Source: a virus
IMG/VR virus record: IMGVR_UViG_3300000563_000016
Coordinates: 1,927-28,505 of that record
Reading direction: 5' to 3' (one strand)
Length of the DNA stretch: 26,579 nt
The notes under the pieces were generated by a model, which had not been told where the DNA came from, ran no database searches, and was given only the letters and a program-made list of their open reading frames with translations. Position numbers and translations under genes: made by a program. Shown piece after piece: positions 8,310 through 15,313 of this stretch (positions are counted from its first letter, which is position 1; each line of letters starts with the position of its first letter).

Positions 8310-8753
8310 ATGTTTAGAGATTTATTAAATGAATTTGAAGTTTTAGCAAAAGTGTATGACAGGGAAAACTTAGAAAAGGTGGCTGACGCAACATTACAGA
8401 ATGCAGAGGCTTTATTAGGCGAACAGGATTTTGAGGGTATTGAGGATGTAGCTGGGGGTCAAGGTAGTAATTTGGGTAGAAACTTGCTTTTATTAGCTGC
8501 TCTTGCTGCGGCATCTGGGGCAGGAGGGTATGCTTCAGCGGGTAAGATGAAACCTTTGAAGAACTTGCATGGTCAACCCAAACCGTTTGATTTTCAAGGA
8601 ATGAAGCCTAAAACAGCCCCTTTTAAAAAACCTGCTTTAGGTCAAAGATCTGAGGCATTAAGATATCCACAAGGAGGAAATCTTGCAGGGGGTGGCTCTG
8701 TCGTAGATGACCCAAGACTTTGGCGAGAACAACTTTTTAGATCTCTTTCGTAA
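8310..8753 (+). CDS. Short tagged protein with one hydrophobic segment
   Basis: A 147-aa protein. AAGGAGG (8295-8301) and 8 nt spacing fix the start at 8310; an upstream in-frame ATG at 8280 lacks a site. The tag is MFRDLLNEFEVLAKVYD, then LEKVAD. One hydrophobic alanine-rich segment (NLLLLAALAAASGAGG, about residues 62-80) could span a membrane. The second half is proline-, lysine- and glycine-rich and looks disordered, and it contains QGGNLAG, also found in the 2575 protein. The preceding 125 nt gap (8185-8309) has no gene. I see only a poor promoter-like sequence there. Confidence 0.6.
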   Translation: MFRDLLNEFEVLAKVYDRENLEKVADATLQNAEALLGEQDFEGIEDVAGGQGSNLGRNLLLLAALAAASGAGGYASAGKMKPLKNLHGQPKPFDFQGMKPKTAPFKKPALGQRSEALRYPQGGNLAGGGSVVDDPRLWREQLFRSLS

Positions 8754-8812
8754 GTTTCCGAAGTTAAGGTAGGTCTTTTTTGTAATTTTTGTGATAAGGA
8801 GGTTATGCTTTC

Positions 8813-9406
8813 ATGTTTAGAGATTTACTATACGGTTTTGAGAAATATGCTACTGAAAATGATAAAGAAGAATTAGAAAAAGTCGCTGAAGAAACTATGA
8901 ATGATTTACATGGCGTTAAAAGTGAGTATGTAAAACAGGTTTTAAGAGCTAATCAAGAACTCCAAAAACTAAGAGATGACCATGCAAGGAGAATGTCAGA
9001 CGCACAGGTCAGGGGCGTTGAAGTTCCTGGCACTGCTGGGTTTTTTGCTGGAGGAGCTTTAGGTGGGGGGTTAGGGGCTTTAGTTGGAAATAAATTTGCT
9101 CCAGGTATGGGAACTAAGGCTGCTATTATTGGAGCGTTGCTTGGTGGAAGTGGAGGTGACGCTCTCGGCACTCATCTAGGTCAGAAACATTTACTACCTA
9201 AATTTGAGGATAGGGCTATCGACGAAACAGGTCAACGAGCTCAAGGAATTATGGACCCAGCAACCCATTCACAAGAAGAGCTCATGCAAGCTTATCGTGA
9301 TGCAGGCTTATTAAGTCCTTATAATATGGTAACAGGAACATTACCACCTGAAAGAATGAATGCCCTTCAATCATTAATGGCAAACATGGCGATTTCGGCG
9401 TTGTAA
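8813..9406 (+). CDS. Tagged glycine-zipper predicted virion/ejection protein
   Basis: A 197-aa protein starting 10 nt after AAGGAGG (8796-8802). The tag is MFRDLLYGFEKYATEND, then LEKVAEE. A helical stretch follows, then a strong glycine zipper at about residues 76-125 (GFFAGGALGGGLGALVG, GAIIGALLGG-like), probably two membrane-inserting helices. The C-terminal 60 residues are soluble and end in hydrophobic residues. Architecture matches the 5236 and 9470 proteins. A strong hairpin without a U-tract lies between this gene and the next. Confidence 0.65.
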   Translation: MFRDLLYGFEKYATENDKEELEKVAEETMNDLHGVKSEYVKQVLRANQELQKLRDDHARRMSDAQVRGVEVPGTAGFFAGGALGGGLGALVGNKFAPGMGTKAAIIGALLGGSGGDALGTHLGQKHLLPKFEDRAIDETGQRAQGIMDPATHSQEELMQAYRDAGLLSPYNMVTGTLPPERMNALQSLMANMAISAL

Positions 9407-9412
9407 GTGATT

Positions 9413-9452
9413 TTTTCTAGCCCACTTTTAACTAACAAAGTGGGCTAGAAAA
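9413..9452 (+). promoter_or_regulatory. Strong 16-bp RNA hairpin just before a ribosome binding site
   Basis: TTTTCTAGCCCACTTT (9413-9428) pairs perfectly with AAAGTGGGCTAGAAAA (9437-9452) around an 8-nt loop. No U-tract follows on either strand, so a standard intrinsic terminator is unlikely. AAGGAGG of the next gene begins 2 nt after the stem. Likely roles are mRNA processing, stabilising a 5-prime end, or tuning translation. Confidence 0.6.
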
Positions 9453-9469
9453 TAAGGAGGAATTTTAAA

Positions 9470-10732
9470 ATGTATAAAGAAGTTTTAGCAGGGTTTGAGT
9501 TTTTAGCAAAAGTACTTGAAAAGGACGAACTGGAAAAAGTTGCCTCTCTTATGCCTAGACAACCTAATCCGTACGACCCTCAAAATTTAGGTACAGACTC
9601 TTTTCAGAGAGGTTTAAGATTTTTTGGGTATTTACCTGAAGAGAAAGAATTGACCTTACAAGATGTTAGAGATCGTTTGAACACTCGCTTTGGGAGTCCT
9701 AGAGGAGAAGTTAGTCCTGGAGGAGAAGTTAGTCCTGGAGGAGAAGTTAGTCCTGGAGGAGAAGTTAGTCCTGGAGGAGAAGTTAGTCATGGAGGAGAAG
9801 TTAGTCATGGAGGAGAAGTTAGTCCTGGAGGAGAAGTTAGTCCTGGAGGAGAAGTTAGTCCTGGAGGAGAAGTTAGTCCTAACAAGCTTTATCTGGGAGA
9901 TTCTATGAGGGCAGGAGCAGATCAAGGAGGGCGTATAGGTAGGGGTGTTGGTCGTATTGGAGGGGCTGTGACAGGAGCAGGGACGGGTGCTTTAGGTGGT
10001 TTTATGTTAGGTGGTCCTGTTGGAGCTGCTATTGGAGCTATTGGAGGCGGTGTTTTGGGAGGAGTAACATCTGGCTTTTCAGGCGGTTTAGCTGGACGGG
10101 GTATTGGTGGTGTGGTTGGTGCGTCGAACCACTTAGCGAGGAGAGCTCGGGAAGGAGTTTCTTCAGCAGCCTCTAACCTTTGGAGCAATGTTGATGAGGG
10201 TTTGGCAAGGCAGGCATATGAGGATTACGAATTAATAAAGGAAGCTTGTGGACTTCTCTCTGAAGTTGTTAATAGAGATGTATCTAATGATTTGTTTGAA
10301 AAATACGCAGAAGAAAATGAAGACATTCGTCAGCTATCAGGGTTAGCCAGGACGGGTTATTCTGCAGGTGGAGCTCTTGGTGGTGGAACAGTCGGTGCTG
10401 CAGTAGGGGCAGTCACGCCTCTTATCTATGCTCTCGCCAGATCTTACATGCTAGGTCCTAAAAAAACTCTTCTTGGGAAACCTACCCCAAGCGGTGCTCG
10501 TTTAGATCAGGGTTGGACTGAGTATGCTAGAAGAGCTAAGGCTGATGCCGTTAGTCATGGCTTACTAAGTGAACAGCAACTAGGCATGAATGCAGAGGAT
10601 TTACTCGCTCATTCTTTAATGGTTAATAGGCCAATCGCAGGGGCCCTTGCTGGTGGGCTTGCTGGAGCTGGAATAGGTTCAAGGAGAGCTGTTTCTAATG
10701 CTGAGAAAAGATTGTCTCAACAGAATTTGTAA
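9470..10732 (+). CDS. Two-unit tagged glycine-zipper protein with hexapeptide repeats
   Basis: A 420-aa protein starting 9 nt after AAGGAGG (9454-9460). Residues 1-25 are the tag (MYKEVLAGFEFLAKVLEKDE, LEKVA). Residues 78-137 are ten hexapeptides, GGEVSP with variants RGEVSP and GGEVSH. Residues about 150-215 are a long glycine zipper (GRIGGAVTGAGTGALGGF and following). At about residues 258-290 a second, degenerate tag appears (YELIKEACGLLSEVV, LFEKYAEEN), followed by another glycine zipper (AGGALGGGTVGAAVGAV) and a last one (AGALAGGLAGAGIG). The protein therefore looks like two family units joined end to end. The repeat tract is probably a flexible spacer. Membrane-active virion role inferred. 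Confidence 0.65.
   Translation: MYKEVLAGFEFLAKVLEKDELEKVASLMPRQPNPYDPQNLGTDSFQRGLRFFGYLPEEKELTLQDVRDRLNTRFGSPRGEVSPGGEVSPGGEVSPGGEVSPGGEVSHGGEVSHGGEVSPGGEVSPGGEVSPGGEVSPNKLYLGDSMRAGADQGGRIGRGVGRIGGAVTGAGTGALGGFMLGGPVGAAIGAIGGGVLGGVTSGFSGGLAGRGIGGVVGASNHLARRAREGVSSAASNLWSNVDEGLARQAYEDYELIKEACGLLSEVVNRDVSNDLFEKYAEENEDIRQLSGLARTGYSAGGALGGGTVGAAVGAVTPLIYALARSYMLGPKKTLLGKPTPSGARLDQGWTEYARRAKADAVSHGLLSEQQLGMNAEDLLAHSLMVNRPIAGALAGGLAGAGIGSRRAVSNAEKRLSQQNL
9701..9880 (+). repeat. Ten tandem 18-bp repeats in coding sequence
   Basis: The unit GGAGGAGAAGTTAGTCCT occurs ten times without a break over 180 bp, all in frame and coding GGEVSP. The first unit begins AGA instead of GGA. Units 5 and 6 end CAT instead of CCT. 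Each unit contains a GGAGGAG ribosome-binding-like core. Near-identity of units implies recent expansion. Confidence 0.95.
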
Positions 10733-10751
10733 AAATTAAAGGGATGATAAT

Positions 10752-11192
10752 ATGTTTAAACAAGCCCTAGATCAATTTGCGTTGTTATCCAAAATTTATG
10801 ATAAGGATCAGTTAGAAGATGTTTCCAGGCAAATTTTATATCCTTATAATAAAGAAAAGGTTGAAAAATTACTTGGAGATAGGCCAAAACCTTCAATACC
10901 TTCTATTATTTATGACCCTCTTTATCGTCAGTTTGTGCCTTTTGGAAATGAGTTGTCTTTAATAACAGGAGTTTTATTATCAGCTTTTCAAGATCTTTCT
11001 ACTGATGAAAAAATCTCTTTATATGAAAGACTTAAAAAGAAGGAGAAGTTAAGGCAAGAGCATTTAAAGGGAAGTCCATTTTATAAAAGTTTATTTAAAA
11101 AACTAAAGTTAAAAGGGGATGACAATCCAATCAACACTGCTTTGGAGGAGCCAGAACAAGATATAGATTTGTGGATAAGATCAACATTATAA
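10752..11192 (+). CDS. Tagged protein without glycine zipper
   Basis: A 146-aa protein with a weaker start region (AAAGGGATGATAAT then ATG). The tag is clear (MFKQALDQFALLSKIYDKDQ), and its DNA is close to the 4732 copy around AAAATTTATGATAAGGAT. LEKIA is replaced by LEDVS. Unlike the other family members it has no glycine zipper. The body is charged and helical, lysine-rich in the middle (YERLKKKEKLRQEHLKG), with an acidic C-terminus. It may be a soluble, DNA-contacting internal protein, which is a guess. Confidence 0.6.
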   Translation: MFKQALDQFALLSKIYDKDQLEDVSRQILYPYNKEKVEKLLGDRPKPSIPSIIYDPLYRQFVPFGNELSLITGVLLSAFQDLSTDEKISLYERLKKKEKLRQEHLKGSPFYKSLFKKLKLKGDDNPINTALEEPEQDIDLWIRSTL

Positions 11193-11204
11193 GCAACAAA
11201 GGGC

Positions 11205-11915
11205 GTGATTCCTATTAATGATAGTTGGATTAGAAGTTACAGTCTTGACAAGATGACATTAGAATTAAAGCTTTTGCCCAAACCTCTTTTCGAAAAAGTG
11301 CCTAATTTTGCCAACAGAGATCGTCCTCTTTACGGGACAAGGATTCCCAAATTTAACATAGCCTTCCATGAGATTTTGCAAATTAAAAAGAAAATTCCTG
11401 ACCAACAAAGTTATGCGACTTTTTGGATACTCAAGGCTCATGAAGAAGGCTTTTTTGATGGAATTGATGGCTATTTAAAAGAGAGGGGTTTATCCTTAAT
11501 AGATTTTGTGATGGGTTTTAGAAAACGAGCTTGCAGAAACTACCCCTCTTTTGTTAGGGAGCTATATTTGTATCGACTATTGATAGATTTTGTGGAGCCT
11601 AAGATAGACAACAAGAAGTTTATTTATGACATTGACTGGGATAGTAAAGGGTATGACTTTGTGTGTATTGATAAGGAAAGTGAAGAGCCTCTATTTGGGA
11701 TAAAAAGTTTCCTGGATTCCCGTTTATCTAATGTTATGTTAGAATATAAGAAACAGTATCGAAGTAAGAACATTTTGCCATACATCGAATTACCAGTTTG
11801 CCCTGATAATTGCTTTAATTTAAATGATTTTTATTTAAATAAAAAGGCTGACATGCATAGCGTTGTCGAATTTATTAACGAGGGTGTTTTTGATGATATT
11901 CGAAGAGAAAGCTAG
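11205..11915 (+). CDS. Unknown protein overlapping the terminase gene
   Basis: A 236-aa ORF I do not recognise. The start is uncertain. GTG 11205 is the first in-frame candidate, but the AAAGGG site is only 1-2 nt away. ATT 11214 would be better spaced, and the ATG at 11218 is out of frame. The chain is soluble, rich in aromatic and charged residues (YATFWILKAHEEGFF, FIYDIDWDSKGYDF), and carries no tag. Its end overlaps the terminase start by 23 nt (11893-11915), which suggests translational coupling and a packaging-related role. Small terminase subunit is possible but unproven. Confidence 0.5.
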   Translation: MIPINDSWIRSYSLDKMTLELKLLPKPLFEKVPNFANRDRPLYGTRIPKFNIAFHEILQIKKKIPDQQSYATFWILKAHEEGFFDGIDGYLKERGLSLIDFVMGFRKRACRNYPSFVRELYLYRLLIDFVEPKIDNKKFIYDIDWDSKGYDFVCIDKESEEPLFGIKSFLDSRLSNVMLEYKKQYRSKNILPYIELPVCPDNCFNLNDFYLNKKADMHSVVEFINEGVFDDIRRES

Positions 11916-13494
11916 TTTAGCCGAATTAAAACCATCTCAATTTGCTCAAAGTGTTTACCTAATAGATGGACAAGATTTTCGTTTAAATGAACGTGACTAT
12001 CTCCTGCCTATTTATGATACTAGAATACCTCAAGGGCTATTGAAGTGTGGCCGCCAGGTAGAGAAGTCTACAACAGCGTCTGTTAAAATGGCGAATTCAA
12101 CTCTTTTAACACCTTTTAATAGAACTTTATATGTAGCTCCTAGGAATGAGCAAGTTAAAAGTTTTTCTAAGTCTCGGCTGGGAAAGCTTTTTAGGTATAG
12201 TAAAAAAGATTTTGTTAAAGACTATTATATGCAGCCTGACTTGTCTGACCAAGTTTTTATGAAGGAGTTTACAAATGGTTCAGAGATATATTTGCGCCAT
12301 TGTTATGATGAGGGTGACAACATTCGTGGCATTACAACTATAGAAAACCATATTGACGAAGTCCAGGATATCTTGGTTGACGCTATTCCTGTTATTGCAG
12401 AAACACAATCTCATTACCCTGAAACTAGGCGAACATGGTATTATGGAACTCCTAAAAGTTTTTCAAACACAATTGAACAGTTATGGGGAGACTCTAAGAA
12501 ATATGAATGGATTATACAGTGTTCACGTTGCAATACTTATCAAATCATGGGTGTTGAAAACTTAACTCCAGACTCTTTTGTGTGTCGTAAATGCAAAGAA
12601 GATCTCTCTGAAAAAGATAGGGCGGATGGTTTTTGGAAGGCCTTGAATCCAGAAGGAAGTATTTACGGGTTCCACATTTCTCAATTAATGGTTCCTTGGA
12701 TTACCGCCAGGGATGTATGGACGAAATACATTACATATCCGCCAGCTAAGTTTTATAATGAAGTTTTAGGGTTATCTTATGAGGTTGCTGATAAGCCAGT
12801 TACAGAGACTTTGTGGAATGAGTTGTGTGATGATAGCTTGTCAATGTATGGGAAAGCCGAGGGAGAGTTTGCAAATAAAAAAACCTACATAGGCGTTGAC
12901 TGGGGAACAGGAGAAGAGTCTTACACAGCTGCGACAGTCTTTGCGTATAACGACAATGGGTTATTTCAAAACCTTTATACAAAGTTTTATACGCATGGGA
13001 AAGAAATGGAGCCCGATTATCAAGTTAACCACATATCTTCTTTAATGAAATTGTTTAAAGTAGATTTTGGACTTCTTGATTGGGGCTTTGGATTCACTCA
13101 GAATAAACAACTTATATCTAGATTTGGAAAAAGGTTGGCCCAGCTTTACTATACTCACAACCAAAAAGATGTTATTAGGTGGGATGGTGGGCATAGCAGG
13201 TATACAGTCAGAAGGAGCGATGTTTTGTATGACTATGTAAACCTCCTTCAAAACCATGAAGTCGTTTTTCCTAATAAAGTTCCTAGTGATCTAAGAATGT
13301 TAAAAGATCATCATTTAGCAGAACAAATTGAATACAGGACTTCTTTTACTGGAAAGTCTGAAGAAATGTTTTTCACCCATCCTTTAAATCAACCAGATGA
13401 TGGGTTCCATGCTTCTAGCTCAGCTTACCTTGCATCAAAGATACATAGACCTCAATCTGGTGGACTGAAATTTGCTGGTGTAAAGACTAGTTAG
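11893..13494 (+). CDS. terL: Terminase large subunit (DNA packaging ATPase-nuclease)
   Basis: A 533-aa protein. It packages phage DNA into the prohead using an N-terminal ATPase and cuts concatemers with a C-terminal RNase H-like nuclease. ATG 11893 lies 8 nt after GAGGG. The Walker A is GRQVEKST (53-60), with E57 before the lysine instead of the usual G. Walker B is IDEVQD (154-159). A zinc-finger-like insertion has CSRC (210-213) and CRKC (231-234). The nuclease domain starts at IGVDWG (D336), continues through LLDWGFG, and ends at DDGFHASS (D502, D503), placing acidic residues where the family has its metal ligands. Length fits the family. The preceding gene overlaps it by 23 nt. Confidence 0.93.
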   Translation: MIFEEKASLAELKPSQFAQSVYLIDGQDFRLNERDYLLPIYDTRIPQGLLKCGRQVEKSTTASVKMANSTLLTPFNRTLYVAPRNEQVKSFSKSRLGKLFRYSKKDFVKDYYMQPDLSDQVFMKEFTNGSEIYLRHCYDEGDNIRGITTIENHIDEVQDILVDAIPVIAETQSHYPETRRTWYYGTPKSFSNTIEQLWGDSKKYEWIIQCSRCNTYQIMGVENLTPDSFVCRKCKEDLSEKDRADGFWKALNPEGSIYGFHISQLMVPWITARDVWTKYITYPPAKFYNEVLGLSYEVADKPVTETLWNELCDDSLSMYGKAEGEFANKKTYIGVDWGTGEESYTAATVFAYNDNGLFQNLYTKFYTHGKEMEPDYQVNHISSLMKLFKVDFGLLDWGFGFTQNKQLISRFGKRLAQLYYTHNQKDVIRWDGGHSRYTVRRSDVLYDYVNLLQNHEVVFPNKVPSDLRMLKDHHLAEQIEYRTSFTGKSEEMFFTHPLNQPDDGFHASSSAYLASKIHRPQSGGLKFAGVKTS

Positions 13495-13508
13495 AATTGT
13501 TAGCAATA

Positions 13509-13564
13509 TTGTTATTATTATGCATTTCTGGTAGAATGGAATCGTAGAGTTGCATAAGCTCTAC
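13509..13564 (+). promoter_or_regulatory. Extended -10 promoter and small leader hairpin
   Basis: TTGTTA (13509-13514) and TAGAAT (13532-13537) are separated by 17 nt, with TG at 13529-13530 giving an extended -10. A 6-bp hairpin, GTAGAG (13544-13549) with CTCTAC (13559-13564), lies right at the expected transcript start. The promoter would serve the cysteine-rich miniprotein, the tRNA and the genes after it. Confidence 0.65.
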
Positions 13565-13593
13565 AAACTCCTCCACATGTTGGTTTCTCTCCT

Positions 13594-13628
13594 TTTTCAG
13601 GGTGAAGCGTAGGGCTTCACCCTGAAAA
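13594..13628 (+). promoter_or_regulatory. Strong 14-bp RNA hairpin just before a ribosome binding site
   Basis: TTTTCAGGGTGAAG (13594-13607) pairs perfectly with CTTCACCCTGAAAA (13615-13628), 7-nt loop. It is followed by GATAAAAAAAAGAAGGAGG, so there is no U-tract. The design (U-rich left base, A-rich right base, then ribosome binding site) matches the hairpin at 9413-9452. It probably acts on mRNA stability or translation instead of terminating. Confidence 0.6.
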
Positions 13629-13649
13629 GATAAAAAAAAGAAGGAGGTT

Positions 13650-13817
13650 ATGAGTTTGGAAAAAAAGCTTCAAGGTCATATTGTTGATTATGAAGATGGA
13701 GAAGAGGTTAAGGTTGCTTGTGAAAAAAAATGTAAGTGCAAAAATGATAAAACGATTTCAAAAATAGGTACAAAACAACGGTGTTTGTGTGAAGTATGCC
13801 GTAAGTTAGAGCCTTAG
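13650..13817 (+). CDS. Cysteine-rich miniprotein, probable metal binder
   Basis: A 55-aa protein. ATG 13650 follows AAGGAGG (13641-13647) by only 2 nt. That is tight, but the next in-frame start is worse. Six cysteines (24, 28, 30, 45, 47, 50) form two clusters, CxxxCxC and CxCxxC, suitable for binding one or two zinc ions. The N-terminal half is charged (GHIVDYEDGEEVKVAC). It sits behind its own promoter and strong hairpin, immediately before a tRNA gene. Function unknown; a nucleic-acid- or protein-binding adaptor is the likeliest kind of role. Confidence 0.6.
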   Translation: MSLEKKLQGHIVDYEDGEEVKVACEKKCKCKNDKTISKIGTKQRCLCEVCRKLEP

Positions 13818-13840
13818 TAGTTCATCACAATTAAAGATGT

Positions 13841-13927
13841 GGGGGTGTGTTGGAACTGGCAGACAAAACGGACTTAAAATCCGTTGCTCTTTTGGGCGTG
13901 AGGGTTCGAGTCCCTCCTTCCCCACCA
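13841..13927 (+). tRNA. tRNA-Leu (anticodon UAA)
   Basis: An 87-nt class II tRNA with encoded CCA (13925-13927). The D arm is TTG/CAA with GGCAGA in the loop. The anticodon stem is ACGGA/TCCGT with loop CTTAAAA, placing TAA at 13875-13877. There is a long variable arm, and the T arm is GAGGG-TTCGAGT-CCCTC. The acceptor GGGGGTG/CTTCCCC has one G-U pair and one T-T mismatch (position 6-67). It reads UUA, a frequent leucine codon in these AT-rich genes. Confidence 0.93.
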
Positions 13928-13957
13928 AAAAAATAAAAGAGAAAGGAGTTTTTGATT

Positions 13958-14944
13958 ATGGCAAAAAATGATTTTAGAAGTTCTTTGGAGTCCTTTTGTC
14001 AGATTTACAAGGAGGCGTCCGACGTTGATTTTGAAAGCCTTGCTAAGCAGGTAGCTGAGAAATACGTTAAATACGGAGACGACTTAAATTACTCTATAGC
14101 TGAGATTGCAAAACAAAAAGAGTTAAATGAAAATGAAATAAACACGTTATTGCAGAGGGCTAACACAGAAACCTATGTTAAACTGTACAGCTCTAAAAAG
14201 AAGGAGGCTAACAGTAGAGTTATTTTTCCCATTGCTAAGCTAGACGCTGTAAAAGATTTAATGGTTGATACATCTCAAAAACAGATGGATAAGTCTGATG
14301 AGGAAGCTGAAAAGACTGCTTCACAAACCCTTCCCTTGTCTTTTAATGACACAGGGTATGTTCCATCTCTTTGGGATGAGCATAAAATCGAAACGAATAA
14401 GAGAAAACATGTTGTTAAGAAACTTGATAGTTTAGTTGATGAGTCTATGGCTAAAGTTGGCAAGTTAAGGTTTGATCTAGAGCAAACTTGTGACAAGTTG
14501 GCTTCATGCTTAATAAAGTATGCAAAAAAAGGCTTTGACGTTTCAGATTTATTTAATAACTTATGTGTTGATGCAACCCTTGATTTTAAGAGTCGAAAAA
14601 GTTTAAAAGACAGATTTGAGAAAAAGGCTGAGCATGTAAAAAATAGTTACAAGTTCTTTTCAGGGTTAGAAATAAAATCTGACGATTCTTATCTATCAAA
14701 GCTGGCTTCTAAAAAAGGCTCTTTAAAAACCCTCGGCAAGCACAGTCTTTTAAAGGAAGCTGAGAGCGTAGATGTTGAGACTGTACCTACATTGCCGAAT
14801 ATAGTTATAGATGATGAGACAATTGATGGATACATGGAAATGGTTGAAATAGCAAGGGAGTTAAAAGATACTCAGAATAATAAAGTTGAGGAAGACAAAG
14901 TTTTAGATAGTTTGAAAGATAAATTAGATAAAATATCAAAATAA
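13958..14944 (+). CDS. Predicted phage head-associated protein, possibly scaffold or internal
   Basis: A 328-aa helical, charged protein. ATG 13958 is 9 nt after AAAGGAG (13942-13948); an in-frame TTG at 13952 is less likely. No membrane segment is present. Residues about 44-72 (YSIAEIAKQKELNENEINTL) form a short helical unit of a kind I loosely associate with hypothetical proteins of large phages. The hydrophobic-x-K-x-A pattern is frequent: IYKEA (16-20), LIKYA, FEKKA, LSKLA and LLKEA, plus the related AEKTAS and DKLAS. If that pattern is a protease site, this protein would be cut several times, as scaffolds and internal core proteins are. It lies between the tRNA and a small acidic protein, in the head-gene region. 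Confidence 0.5.
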   Translation: MAKNDFRSSLESFCQIYKEASDVDFESLAKQVAEKYVKYGDDLNYSIAEIAKQKELNENEINTLLQRANTETYVKLYSSKKKEANSRVIFPIAKLDAVKDLMVDTSQKQMDKSDEEAEKTASQTLPLSFNDTGYVPSLWDEHKIETNKRKHVVKKLDSLVDESMAKVGKLRFDLEQTCDKLASCLIKYAKKGFDVSDLFNNLCVDATLDFKSRKSLKDRFEKKAEHVKNSYKFFSGLEIKSDDSYLSKLASKKGSLKTLGKHSLLKEAESVDVETVPTLPNIVIDDETIDGYMEMVEIARELKDTQNNKVEEDKVLDSLKDKLDKISK

Positions 14945-14959
14945 GGGGAGTGAGTATTA

Positions 14960-15271
14960 ATGGATTTAAACAAGGTTTTGAATAAAGTTGCTGAAGATGA
15001 ACTTGCTGAGATTGGCATGGAGCCTGCTATAGATGATAATGTTGAGAGTGTTTTGGCTGAGGTGGAAAATGACCCCGAATTTTTAGATAGCTTAGTGGAT
15101 CTAGTTTTGTCTGAGGCTGATGTTGACAGACCTGTTACAGAAGAGGATATTTTAGCTGTTTTGGCTCAGTTAATTGCTGAAAACATATCTAGTGAAGTAG
15201 ATGTTGGGGGAACCCCTGATGACTCCGCTGTCGATGTAGATACTTATGATGAAGACGAAGATATGGCCTAA
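14960..15271 (+). CDS. Small very acidic protein, function unknown
   Basis: A 103-aa protein after AAGGGGAG, 15 nt behind the previous gene. It is dominated by Asp and Glu and ends in DTYDEDEDMA. The N-terminus (MDLNKVLNKVAEDEL) carries one LNKVA motif at residues 7-11. No cysteine, membrane segment or enzyme motif. Small acidic proteins in head operons can be scaffold partners or DNA mimics. Neither is proven here. Confidence 0.55.
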   Translation: MDLNKVLNKVAEDELAEIGMEPAIDDNVESVLAEVENDPEFLDSLVDLVLSEADVDRPVTEEDILAVLAQLIAENISSEVDVGGTPDDSAVDVDTYDEDEDMA

Positions 15272-15313
15272 ATATATAGGTATAAATAATAAAAGAGAGG
15301 GGTGTTTTTATAG

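Noticed and set aside
9413-9452. Intrinsic terminator
   Set aside because: No U-tract follows on either strand, and the ribosome binding site of the next gene begins right after the stem.
9701-9880. Possible CRISPR array
   Set aside because: Units abut with no spacers and are in frame with a gene, so this is a coding tandem repeat.
9690-9908. Open frames on both strands across the repeat tract
   Set aside because: The 18-bp unit happens to lack stops in several frames. Only the frame of the 9470 gene has a ribosome site, the tag and sensible flanks.
11218-11256. ATG start for the gene before terminase
   Set aside because: This ATG is out of frame with the long ORF and reaches a stop after 12 codons.
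13841-13927. Prophage attachment site at the tRNA 3-prime end
   Set aside because: No integrase and no second copy of the tRNA end are in the window, so there is nothing to support integration here.
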